Origin: RGIG5327 sp045612485
GTDB lineage: Bacteria > Verrucomicrobiota > Lentisphaeria > Victivallales > UBA1829
Assembly: GCA_045612485.1 (NCBI GenBank)
Contig: JAZKZE010000140.1
Location: forward strand, 1-8,145
Length of the DNA stretch: 8,145 bases
Direction: 5' to 3'
A program made the position numbers and the translations under genes. Below are positions 1 through 6,537 of this stretch, piece by piece. How positions within the stretch are numbered: position 1 is the stretch's first letter; each line of letters starts with the position of its first letter. Under the pieces are notes generated by a model that ran no database searches, was not told where the DNA came from, and was given only the letters and a program-made list of their open reading frames with translations.

Positions 1-278
1 GGAACTTGATTTATTTCCCATTCAACATTTTGCTTACAACAGGCAACATTATAAAAATCTCACAAAAGAATTTTTTCAAAAATCAATTTTCTCCCGTTCA
101 AACCCAAGGGAAATACCCGTTTTTTGAAAAATTATGGGATATCTGTGATTTTTTTCCGGTAATCTGCTGCCGGAATGCTGTCGGGAACTTGATTTTTTTC
201 TTTGGCAGGTTATCTTACTGCTTGTGAGAAGATGTGTCATTTTTACTTTAAAAATATTCAAACAGGGATGAAAATATT
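1..278. other. AT-rich non-coding region upstream of the SUMF1 gene
   Basis: I see no credible gene here. The short open frames lack a ribosome site and resemble nothing known. The stretch is AT-rich with several T and A runs. A 12-base sequence, GGAACTTGATTT, occurs at 1-12 and again at 184-195. CCGG at 156-159 and again at 170-173 could form only a 4-bp stem. The region probably holds the promoter and leader of the downstream gene, and perhaps the end of whatever lies to the left. Confidence 0.6.
189..216 (+). promoter_or_regulatory. Weak sigma70-like promoter candidate for the SUMF1 gene
   Basis: TTGATT at 189-194 and TATCTT at 211-216 are separated by 16 bases. Transcription would start near 223, giving a leader of about 55 bases. 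Both hexamers are imperfect and the region is AT-rich, so a chance match is quite possible. Confidence 0.3.
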
Positions 279-1364
279 ATGATGCAGAGAATTCTGAAAA
301 GTGTTTCCGTATTGATCTTTTTTGCTTTCCTTCTGGGGATCGGTATAGATGTTCCCGTTGGAAAAGGTAATTGGATAAGTTTTACCATGCTCCTTGCCGC
401 TGAGGAGGAAGATCCGGGTGAGGAAGAGGAAAAAGGCGGAGTGGAAGAAGATAAGAAGGATGGAGAGAAAAAAGATAAGAAGGATAAGAAAGATAAAAAG
501 AGTAAAAAAGATAAGAAGAAAGACAAAAAAAACAAAAAGGATAAGAAAGATAAGAAAAAATCCTCCGATAAAGGGAAAAAGGGGGGCGGAGAATATACTT
601 TCAAGGGGAAAGAATATAAAGTAGCCGACTATGTGAAAGATATGATGGTGAAAGTAGCTCCCGGGGAATTCATCATGGGCAGTCCCGCTTCTGAAAAAGG
701 CCGTGCAAGAGATGAAAGACAGGTGAAAGTAAAGATCACAAAAGAGTTTTACATCGGCAAATATGAGGTCACACAGGATTTTTATAATGCTGTTATGAAG
801 AAAAAAGGTACCCAGTCTGCCCACCGGGGAAAGAACCGCCCTGTAGATAATCTTACATGGAAAGACGCGGTAGATCTCTGCCGGACTCTCAATGCCATGA
901 AAATAGCTCCGGAAGGATTTTTCTTTTTCCTGCCTACGGAAGCACAATGGGAATATGCAGCAAGGGGCGGGGCTGCAAATGCTGGAAAATATACTCTCTA
1001 TTCAGGTGGCAATGAGGTTGAAAAAGTAGCCGTTTGCGGGGAGGACGGTAAAGAATTCACCTCCGAATCCGATGAAGTCGGGGAAAAAGCACCCAATGCT
1101 CTGGGACTTTTCGATATGTCCGGAAGCGTTGCCGAATGGTGTTACGACTGGTATGCTCCTTATCCCCGCAGCAAAACCCCCCTTACTGATCCATGGGGGC
1201 CGGGGCAGAAGAAATATTCCCCTTATACGCTGAAAGTTGTCAGAGGCGGTTCCTGGGGTTCTTCCCCCGCCGCGTGCCGTAATGCTGCCAGACTGGGACA
1301 GTCCCGGGTCGCCAATGTGAGAACAGGTGTGCGTCTGGTACTGGTTTCCCGTAAGAAAAAGTAA
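279..1364 (+). CDS. Exported SUMF1 / formylglycine-generating-enzyme-like domain protein with a Glu/Lys-rich linker
   Basis: The 361-residue product starts with a basic n-region (R4, K7) and a hydrophobic stretch at about 9-23, which suggests export or an N-terminal membrane anchor. Residues 42-63 are acidic. Residues 64-101 are almost all Lys with spaced Asp, in DKK-type repeats. A SUMF1 (FGE-sulfatase) fold fills about 119-358. Its landmarks are PGEFIMGS (128-135), YEVTQ (162-166), LPTEAQWEYAARGG (218-231), the GLFDMSGSVAEW segment (276-287), RGGSW (322-326) and GVRL near the end. True FGE converts a sulfatase cysteine to formylglycine with a copper-binding cysteine pair. Here the first position is Ser328 and only Cys333 is a possible counterpart, so I infer a non-FGE SUMF1 protein, perhaps binding or envelope-associated. 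Its substrate is unknown. The start is the first of two adjacent ATGs, preceded by AGGGA at 264-268. The stop lies 15 bases from the convergent ThpR-like gene. Confidence 0.85.
   Translation: MMQRILKSVSVLIFFAFLLGIGIDVPVGKGNWISFTMLLAAEEEDPGEEEEKGGVEEDKKDGEKKDKKDKKDKKSKKDKKKDKKNKKDKKDKKKSSDKGKKGGGEYTFKGKEYKVADYVKDMMVKVAPGEFIMGSPASEKGRARDERQVKVKITKEFYIGKYEVTQDFYNAVMKKKGTQSAHRGKNRPVDNLTWKDAVDLCRTLNAMKIAPEGFFFFLPTEAQWEYAARGGAANAGKYTLYSGGNEVEKVAVCGEDGKEFTSESDEVGEKAPNALGLFDMSGSVAEWCYDWYAPYPRSKTPLTDPWGPGQKKYSPYTLKVVRGGSWGSSPAACRNAARLGQSRVANVRTGVRLVLVSRKKK
468..560 (+). repeat. Lys-Lys-Asp coding tandem repeat, purine-rich
   Basis: This segment inside the SUMF1 gene encodes residues 64-94, built from imperfect Asp-Lys-Lys units with occasional Ser or Asn in place of Asp. 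The coding strand is almost entirely A and G, with aagaagga and aagaaaga words repeating in a 9-base rhythm. Such tracts can change length by replication slippage in whole codons. The encoded segment is strongly positive and probably unstructured. Confidence 0.8.
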
Positions 1365-1379
1365 GGGATTTTCCGGTAA

Positions 1380-1943
1380 TCAGTTCTTTCCGGTAAGAGG
1401 AACTTTAAACAGAAGTTCACACTCATTTTGCGAGGGAAGAGTATAGAAAGAAAGCATTTCCATGGTAAACTCTTCCTGCGGGATCTTTTTCGTGATCTTT
1501 TCTTCAAAGTCTTCTTCATTATTTTCTTCCCGCAGGATCAATGTACAGTGGGGACGGTAGGGGAAGGGACTTTCTTTGAATTGGATCCCGGAATGGACAA
1601 ACGCCTCATGCAGCCGGAAAAAAGGTTTTTCATCTTCCAGGGAAAGAAAATATATATTACTGCCCGGAAACGTTTCCAGACGGCGGAATTTTGCCTTGAA
1701 CGGCGCAAAATTCCCGGCGATCTTTGCTATCTCTTCCGAAATCTTTTCTATATCCTGTCCCGGTAAGACTGCTCCCAGACCGCAGGAGCCTGCAATAGTG
1801 ATCTCTGCCGGAACCATCACCCGTTTGGGGTCATATTCCCCACGGAGTTTTTTGATCCTTTCCGCAACAGGGGAGGGGAGATCAAGCACAATAAAAGATA
1901 CCTGATCCGGCAGAAGGCCATGTGCAATACTTCTCTTTTCCAT
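1380..1943 (-). CDS. 2'-5' RNA ligase / RNA cyclic phosphodiesterase superfamily protein (ThpR-like), altered first HxT motif
   Basis: The 187-residue product has the size and layout of the 2H phosphoesterase family that includes ThpR/LigT, which acts on 2',3'-cyclic phosphate or 2'-5' linked RNA ends. The second motif is clear: H132-C-T134-L within YRPHCTLI. The first motif, normally H-x-T-x after a Val/Pro-rich turn, reads E47-I-T-I after MVPA (codon GAG at 1805-1803). Since both histidines act in catalysis in this family, activity may be lost or changed. The start is supported by GGGGGA five bases upstream of the ATG. This is the last gene of the minus-strand cluster, 27 bases after ruvA, and it converges on the SUMF1 gene with no visible terminator. 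The family assignment rests on one intact motif plus overall layout. Confidence 0.72.
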   Translation of the reverse strand: MEKRSIAHGLLPDQVSFIVLDLPSPVAERIKKLRGEYDPKRVMVPAEITIAGSCGLGAVLPGQDIEKISEEIAKIAGNFAPFKAKFRRLETFPGSNIYFLSLEDEKPFFRLHEAFVHSGIQFKESPFPYRPHCTLILREENNEEDFEEKITKKIPQEEFTMEMLSFYTLPSQNECELLFKVPLTGKN

Positions 1944-1970
1944 TTTTCCCCCTGTGAAATTTCTGATGTA

Positions 1971-2594
1971 TTATTTATTGATAGACTGCAAAACTTTGCG
2001 GATAATGTTTTCTGTGGAACGCTGCTCCTCCGGAAGTGCCGCAACGGTATCGGCAACGATTTTCTTGAATTTCGCCCCCTGGAATCCCAGCTGTTCCAAG
2101 GCAAGAAGTGCATCTTCCGCTTCTTTGGGCAGGGCATTTGTTCCGCCGGAACTTCCGGCAGGAAGTCCAAGTTCCGCTTCCGGGGAGATCCTGCCCATTT
2201 TGTCCCGCAGTTCAATGATCATGCGTTCCGCAGATTTGGGACCCACTCCGCTGATCTTTTTCAGAGTCTTCACATCCTCATTGATAATGGCACTGCAAAG
2301 GGAGGATATATTCATACAGCTTAAAATGGAAACAGCAGATTTCGCACCGATCCCGTTGACGGTTATCAACAGTTCAAAGGCATCCTTTTCCTGCTGTGTG
2401 GCAAATCCGAAAAGGGTGATGGAATCCTCCTTTACCTGCATACTGGTAAGCAAAGTCACATCCTTTGAGGGATCATGGGGGAGTTTGTCATAGGTACTCA
2501 TGGGGATGAATACACGATACCCCACACCGTTCACATCCACGATGACTTCCGTGAAACTTTCGCTGATGACTTTGCCCCGTACCATTGCGATCAT
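1971..2594 (-). CDS. ruvA: Holliday junction branch migration protein RuvA
   Basis: RuvA binds four-way DNA junctions as a tetramer and loads the RuvB motor for branch migration in recombination and repair. The 207-residue product matches the family's usual length. The N-terminal OB-fold domain (about 1-64) begins with the typical MIAMVRGKV and contains VNGVGYRV (21-28). Glu56-Asp57 sit where the acidic pin of RuvA lies, followed by the conserved LFGF. Two helix-hairpin-helix motifs follow, GIGAKSA at 81-87 and GVGPKSAERM at 116-125. The C-terminal RuvB-binding domain occupies about 155-207. GGGGAG seven bases upstream supports the ATG at 2594 over the internal Met4. It lies 20 bases after nadC. 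No ruvB or ruvC is next to it in this window. Confidence 0.97.
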   Translation of the reverse strand: MIAMVRGKVISESFTEVIVDVNGVGYRVFIPMSTYDKLPHDPSKDVTLLTSMQVKEDSITLFGFATQQEKDAFELLITVNGIGAKSAVSILSCMNISSLCSAIINEDVKTLKKISGVGPKSAERMIIELRDKMGRISPEAELGLPAGSSGGTNALPKEAEDALLALEQLGFQGAKFKKIVADTVAALPEEQRSTENIIRKVLQSINK

Positions 2595-2614
2595 TTTCAG
2601 ACTCCCCGGTTGTG

Positions 2615-3493
2615 TTATTTTACAATAATATCCATGGAAATATCACAGGATTTGACAGAATGGGTCAATGCCCCGCTGGAGATGAAATCCACGCCGGTAG
2701 CCGCTGCGGAAGGCAGTCTTTCTGCTGTGATGCCGCCGCTGGCTTCCAGTTTGGAGCGTCCGGCAGTATATTTTACCGCTTCGCGCATCATATCATCACT
2801 CATATTGTCCAGAAGGATATATTCCGCCCCGGATTCTACTGCATCCGCCAGTTCGGAAAGGGAATCCACTTCCACCTCCACTTCCAGATCCGGATACATT
2901 TCTTTGGCTTTTTTCACACTTCTTATGATTCCATGTTCCCCTTCAAGTCCGGCAAGTTCCCTGTGATTGTCTTTGATCATCACCCGGTCAAAAAGTCCGA
3001 TCCTGTGGTTGAATGCCCCGCCTGCGGCAACCGCATATTTTTCCAGATTCCTCCAACCGGGCGTGGTCTTTCTTGTATCCAGAATACGGCAGGAGGTGCC
3101 TTCCACAAGTCCCTGGTAATAATGGGAAGCCGTTGCCACCCCGCAGAGACGCTGCAAAAAGTTCAGCGCAGTACGTTCACCGGTAAGCAGGGAACGGGCC
3201 TTGCCCTTTGCTTTCGCCATGACTGTACCTTTTTTACATACTTCCCCCTCTTTCACAAGAGCTGTGAACACGATAGCGGGATCCAGTTTATTGAAAAGTC
3301 TTTCCGCCACGTTCAGACCGGCGCAGACAAGATCCTGTTTGGCAAGGAATATTGCTTCCGCTTCCAGGTCGGCGGGGATCACAGAATTTGTGGTGGTATC
3401 CCCTTTCTCATCCAGATCTTCAGAAAGGGCAAGGTCAATAAGAATATCCACTCTTTTCCAGTCGATTTCAGGTACACAGGTATTGAAACTCAT
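2615..3493 (-). CDS. nadC: Nicotinate-nucleotide pyrophosphorylase (carboxylating), quinolinate phosphoribosyltransferase
   Basis: NadC converts quinolinate and PRPP to nicotinate mononucleotide, CO2 and pyrophosphate in de novo NAD synthesis in the cytoplasm. The 292-residue length is normal. Family landmarks are EDL followed by GDTTT (25-35), GERTALNFLQRLCGVAT (105-121), DTRKTTPGWRNLEKYAV (139-155), HRIGLFDRVMIKDNH (163-177), EVEVD (206-210), ILLDN (226-230) and the phosphate-binding ASGGI (251-255). Substrate-binding residues expected from the family (R107, K142, H163, R164, K174) are present. The start is set by AAGGAG seven to eight bases before the ATG. It lies 40 bases after the YmdB-family gene and 20 before ruvA. 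nadA and nadB are not in the window, so the rest of the pathway is encoded elsewhere. Confidence 0.97.
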   Translation of the reverse strand: MSFNTCVPEIDWKRVDILIDLALSEDLDEKGDTTTNSVIPADLEAEAIFLAKQDLVCAGLNVAERLFNKLDPAIVFTALVKEGEVCKKGTVMAKAKGKARSLLTGERTALNFLQRLCGVATASHYYQGLVEGTSCRILDTRKTTPGWRNLEKYAVAAGGAFNHRIGLFDRVMIKDNHRELAGLEGEHGIIRSVKKAKEMYPDLEVEVEVDSLSELADAVESGAEYILLDNMSDDMMREAVKYTAGRSKLEASGGITAERLPSAAATGVDFISSGALTHSVKSCDISMDIIVK

Positions 3494-3533
3494 ATTTTAT
3501 CTCCTTGTAAAGTATTGTTGCTTTTTACATTTT

Positions 3534-4352
3534 TTACAGGCTGTCGGGATGGTAAAATTCCGAACCATTCACGATCCCGACCGCTTTTCCTGTATTGAGT
3601 TCATAAGTGACTACACAATAGTCCAGACGGATATTTTTTTCCGTGACTTCCAACCTTGTGGGCATCCCCGTCCGGAATTTTTTCACCACATCCTTAACCT
3701 CTCTTCCCAGTACGGAATCATGGCCGCCTGTCATGCCCACATCAGAAAGAAACGCCGTTCCATTGGGAAGGACTCTTCCGTCAGCAGTCTGTACATGGGT
3801 ATGGGTTCCCACAACAGCTGTTACTTTTCCGTCCAGCATCCAGGCAAGAGCCGCTTTCTCACTTGTTGCTTCCGCATGGATGTCCACAAAAATACATTTC
3901 ACGGTTTTGGGAAGACTTTGCAGGATCTTTTCCACACATTCAAAGGGACAATAGGCACTTTCCCGCATGAAAACCTTGCCGGAAAGATTGATGACCGCCA
4001 CTTCCCCGCCGGCAGGATTACGGAATACTCCATACCCTTTTCCCGGCTGAAGTGTACTCATATTGGCGGGCCGCAGCACATTCTGATACATATTAATCTC
4101 ATGCTCAAAACTCTTCTGATCCCAGATATGGTCGCCTGCTGTATAAACATTCACTGGAGCTGTATTCATATCATCAATGCACGTTTTACTGATCCCCGCA
4201 CCATTGGCGGAATTTTCTGCATTGACAATGACAAAAGAAGCATGGTAACGGTCTTTGAGAACAGGAACAAGCTGTTTTACCGCACTTCTGCCGCCTTTGC
4301 CTACCACATCTCCCACAAACAGGATTTTAAGAAGGGGGCCGTTTTCACTCAT
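3534..4352 (-). CDS. ymdB: YmdB-family metallophosphoesterase (TIGR00282 type)
   Basis: The 272-residue product is a calcineurin-like phosphoesterase of the YmdB group. Bacillus YmdB hydrolyses 2',3'-cyclic nucleotides and affects biofilm and sporulation decisions; whether that role holds here is unknown. The dimetal-site motifs appear in order: GDVVGKGGR (14-22), NAENSANGAGIS (44-55), GDHIWD (73-78), DIHAEATSEK (157-166), GTHTHVQTAD (182-191) and the C-terminal LSDVGMTG. Expected ligands D15, E46, N47, H75, H159, H184 and H186 are all present. The usual Asn of the GNH motif is Asp74. The likely ribosome site is GAGAGGA, about 10 bases before the ATG. It occupies the place after yceD where rpmF is common in other bacteria, 34 bases downstream of it and 40 bases before nadC. 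Confidence 0.92.
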   Translation of the reverse strand: MSENGPLLKILFVGDVVGKGGRSAVKQLVPVLKDRYHASFVIVNAENSANGAGISKTCIDDMNTAPVNVYTAGDHIWDQKSFEHEINMYQNVLRPANMSTLQPGKGYGVFRNPAGGEVAVINLSGKVFMRESAYCPFECVEKILQSLPKTVKCIFVDIHAEATSEKAALAWMLDGKVTAVVGTHTHVQTADGRVLPNGTAFLSDVGMTGGHDSVLGREVKDVVKKFRTGMPTRLEVTEKNIRLDYCVVTYELNTGKAVGIVNGSEFYHPDSL

Positions 4353-4386
4353 ATATACTGTCCTCTCTTGTACGAAATTATAAATT

Positions 4387-4890
4387 TCAGAATTTCAGCT
4401 GATCCAATGCGCTCCAGTCGGTCTTTTCCCCGCCGGAAGCATTTTGGGAAGCGTTTTTTCCGCCTTTGGCTTTCTTGCAGGAACATTTTTCCCTGTTGAG
4501 ATTTGCGCCGCAGGAATAGCACAAGCCTTTGCAATCCTCTTTGCATTTGATCCGCATGGGCATGGAAAGAAGCAATGTTTCCCGGATGTCATCCGTAAGG
4601 TCGTAGAAGCCGTCCATGGGAACTTTTTCCACATGGATGCAGATATCCTTCTTTGCAAGGAGATATTCTGTTTCGTCCAGACAGACTGCACACTCGGAAG
4701 CAAGAAACACTCCGGCTGAACCTGTTACAACAAGATCTTTGCCCACAAGCATGGCATGAAGATCATATTTTACAGAACTTTTTGCCTCGATCTTCTGGGG
4801 GAAAGTGGAAAGATCCAGTAAGGCGGAATCTTCTTCACCGGAGAGGAACTCCCCTTCCGGTCCGATATTTGCCGGATTGACTCTGATCAC
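4387..4890 (-). CDS. YceD/DUF177 family protein with C-terminal cysteine cluster
   Basis: The 167-residue product has the DUF177 layout: a C-x-x-C pair (C67, C70), a D-L-T-D-D-I-R-E segment (97-104), LLLSMP, then a zinc-ribbon-like tail with Cys at 116, 120, 124, 127, 136 and 138. Family members are linked to 23S rRNA or ribosome accumulation and usually precede rpmF (ribosomal protein L32). Here the next gene is the YmdB-family phosphoesterase and no L32 reading frame fits in the 34-base gap. The start codon is GTG, with GGAAGGAG eight bases upstream, which fixes it well. It follows coaD by 16 bases. Function is inferred from the family only; the metal binding is a prediction from cysteine spacing. 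Confidence 0.88.
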   Translation of the reverse strand: MIRVNPANIGPEGEFLSGEEDSALLDLSTFPQKIEAKSSVKYDLHAMLVGKDLVVTGSAGVFLASECAVCLDETEYLLAKKDICIHVEKVPMDGFYDLTDDIRETLLLSMPMRIKCKEDCKGLCYSCGANLNREKCSCKKAKGGKNASQNASGGEKTDWSALDQLKF

Positions 4891-4906
4891 AGGTATTTCT
4901 CCTTCC

Positions 4907-5392
4907 TTATTTCACTATGGAAAGTTTCTTTTTTATGGCATCCACCACATTGGGGGGGACAAAGGAGGCAAATTCGCCGTTGTTTGCGGCGATCTCTTTG
5001 ATAAGGCGGCTGCTGACAAAAGAGTATGCCGGATCCGTCATCATAAAAAGTGTTTCGCATTTGCTGTTGAGTTCCCGGTTCATCAGTGCCATCTGGAACT
5101 CATATTCAAAGTCGGAAGCCGCCCGGATACCCCGGATCACCGCATCCGCCTGGAAACGGTCCACTGCATCCACCATAAGTCCTTTGAAAGTGATGACCTT
5201 GATATTGGGAATATCTTTACAGGCTGTCTGGAAAAGTTCCATACGTTCCTCGATGGAAAACAATGCCTTTTTTTCAGAATTTGCGGCTACCGCCACAAGG
5301 ACTTCATCAAAGATCTTTGACGCTCTTTTTGCCACATCCAGATGTCCGTTTGTGACAGGATCGAAACTGCCGGGATACAATACTCTTCTCAT
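4907..5392 (-). CDS. coaD: Phosphopantetheine adenylyltransferase
   Basis: CoaD transfers AMP from ATP to 4'-phosphopantetheine, giving dephospho-CoA, the next-to-last step of coenzyme A synthesis. The 161-residue length is typical. The nucleotidyltransferase signature PGSFDPVTNGH spans 7-17, with H17 matching the (T/H)xGH motif. The RGIRAASDFEYE segment (87-98), with MALMNREL after it, and the C-terminal SFVSSRLIKEIA segment (124-135) are characteristic of bacterial CoaD. The ATG at 5392 gives the standard N-terminus. Its ribosome site is poor (AAGTAAG), unlike the strong sites of the downstream genes, so translation may partly depend on the upstream permease gene 59 bases away. A promoter-like sequence also lies in that gap. 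Confidence 0.97.
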   Translation of the reverse strand: MRRVLYPGSFDPVTNGHLDVAKRASKIFDEVLVAVAANSEKKALFSIEERMELFQTACKDIPNIKVITFKGLMVDAVDRFQADAVIRGIRAASDFEYEFQMALMNRELNSKCETLFMMTDPAYSFVSSRLIKEIAANNGEFASFVPPNVVDAIKKKLSIVK

Positions 5393-5406
5393 TTTTTACT
5401 TACTTC

Positions 5407-5435
5407 TTTATATTGTTTTCTTCTTGCAGAGTAAA
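5407..5435 (-). promoter_or_regulatory. Possible internal promoter ahead of coaD
   Basis: On the minus strand TTTACT (5435-5430) and TATAAA (5412-5407) are 17 bases apart. Initiation near 5400 would leave only about 8 bases before the coaD start, nearly leaderless, which fits the poor ribosome site but also makes a chance match plausible in this AT-rich 59-base gap. Confidence 0.22.
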
Positions 5436-5451
5436 ATTTTTTATGCAATAC

Positions 5452-6537
5452 TCATCTGCGGGCAAGCCGGAACAGATAGAATGCCCCGAATATCTGATAA
5501 ATGACCGGCGCGATCCACATGATATACTGCGGATACAGATTTTTCTTATCCTCCAGCACTTCCGAGATCATCACAAGTCCGAAATATATCCCCGCAAGCA
5601 GTACACTCATAAACAACCCCACCGATGTCTCCTTTCTGGAGGTACGGATCGCCAGAGGCAGTCCCAGAAGCAGGAAACCTATGGGGGAGAGTGCCAGAGC
5701 AATACGGCTGTTGAATTCCACTTCCAGTTTGGTTGTGTCCATTCCCAGTTTTTTATCCAACCCGATACGGGCAAGCAACTCAAGGGAGGTCAGATATTTT
5801 GGTTTCTGGGATAATCTCCTTCTGTTGAAGTTATCTCCGTAATTGATGGAAAAGACCAGCTCCTTACCGGTTGTGGTAATGATCCCGTTGCTGCCTTCAT
5901 GGGTGGCAACTGTTGCGTTTTCAAGGATAACATTGAGGATCTGTTTTTCCCGGTCGACTTCCACTCTTCCTGTATGGGCGGTCACGTCCTGTTCCCATTT
6001 GCCTTTGGTATTGATGCGGTAGACCTGGATATCCCGGATCACATTGCCTTCCTTTGCTCCGATATAGATATTGAGGTCAGCATATTTTACAGGGATCCCC
6101 GGTTGGAAAATACTCATAGGCTGATCAATGATCACATCTTTAACCAGTTCTCTTGCCTTTCCCAGATAGTTGTTCGTCATCTGCATATTGAGGTAAAGAC
6201 AGATTACGGAAAAAAGAAATGCCATCACAATGACAGGGGCAATGATCTGGAGAATGGAGATACCGCAGGCACGCATGGCAGTGATCTCATTATCTGCGGA
6301 AAGTCTGCCGAACACCAGCATGACGGAAACCAGTGCCGCCCAGGGAATGGTGAAGGAAAAGACTACCGGGAGGATGTACACGAGAAAAAGCAGGGCGTTG
6401 CCCAGAGGCACTCCGCTGGAAATATATTCAAATACCTGCATAAGTCTTGCCCCCGCCATACCGAAGGAAAGGATGCCCAGTGCCATGATAAAAGTCATGA
6501 TGAAACTTTTTATCACATAAAAATTCAGTATCTTCAT
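5452..6537 (-). CDS. LptF/LptG-family permease (YjgP/YjgQ), lipopolysaccharide export ABC transporter membrane subunit
   Basis: The 361-residue inner-membrane protein is one half of the LptFG channel that, with the LptB ATPase, pulls lipopolysaccharide from the inner membrane toward the outer membrane. Six membrane segments are visible: about 11-31, 47-72 and 96-117, then 279-297, 304-325 and 338-357. A roughly 160-residue periplasmic part between them matches the jellyroll domain. The cytoplasmic coupling region GRLSADNEITAMRACGIS (77-94) and SRIALALSPIGFLLLGLPLA (277-296) are family hallmarks. The start MKILNFYVIKSF matches other members; the frame stays open upstream to a TTG at 6642, but no start there has family-like sequence. 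The ribosome site is weak. It is the first gene of the minus-strand cluster. Its usual LptF/LptG partner is not adjacent, and I cannot say which of the two this is. Confidence 0.92.
   Translation of the reverse strand: MKILNFYVIKSFIMTFIMALGILSFGMAGARLMQVFEYISSGVPLGNALLFLVYILPVVFSFTIPWAALVSVMLVFGRLSADNEITAMRACGISILQIIAPVIVMAFLFSVICLYLNMQMTNNYLGKARELVKDVIIDQPMSIFQPGIPVKYADLNIYIGAKEGNVIRDIQVYRINTKGKWEQDVTAHTGRVEVDREKQILNVILENATVATHEGSNGIITTTGKELVFSINYGDNFNRRRLSQKPKYLTSLELLARIGLDKKLGMDTTKLEVEFNSRIALALSPIGFLLLGLPLAIRTSRKETSVGLFMSVLLAGIYFGLVMISEVLEDKKNLYPQYIMWIAPVIYQIFGAFYLFRLARR

Noticed and set aside
95..127. A possible terminator, GGG/CCC followed by a T run, left of the SUMF1 gene
   Set aside because: The stem is only three base pairs (109-111 with 117-119), too weak to call.
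258..947. Minus-strand open frames opposite the SUMF1 gene that look membrane-like (Phe/Leu/Ile-rich)
   Set aside because: They are the reverse of a purine-rich lysine-coding tract, which necessarily reads as hydrophobic residues on the other strand.
152..1381. TTTTCCGGTAATC at 152-164 and 1369-1381 as insertion target duplication or attachment sites around the SUMF1 gene
   Set aside because: A 13-base exact match is near what chance allows in 8 kb; no integrase, transposase or terminal inverted repeat is present, and the second copy runs into the ThpR-like stop codon.
3201..4499. A 432-codon plus-strand open frame opposite nadC and the YmdB-family gene
   Set aside because: It lies antisense to well-conserved genes, has no ribosome site and its translation shows no family motif. 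It is a codon-bias shadow.
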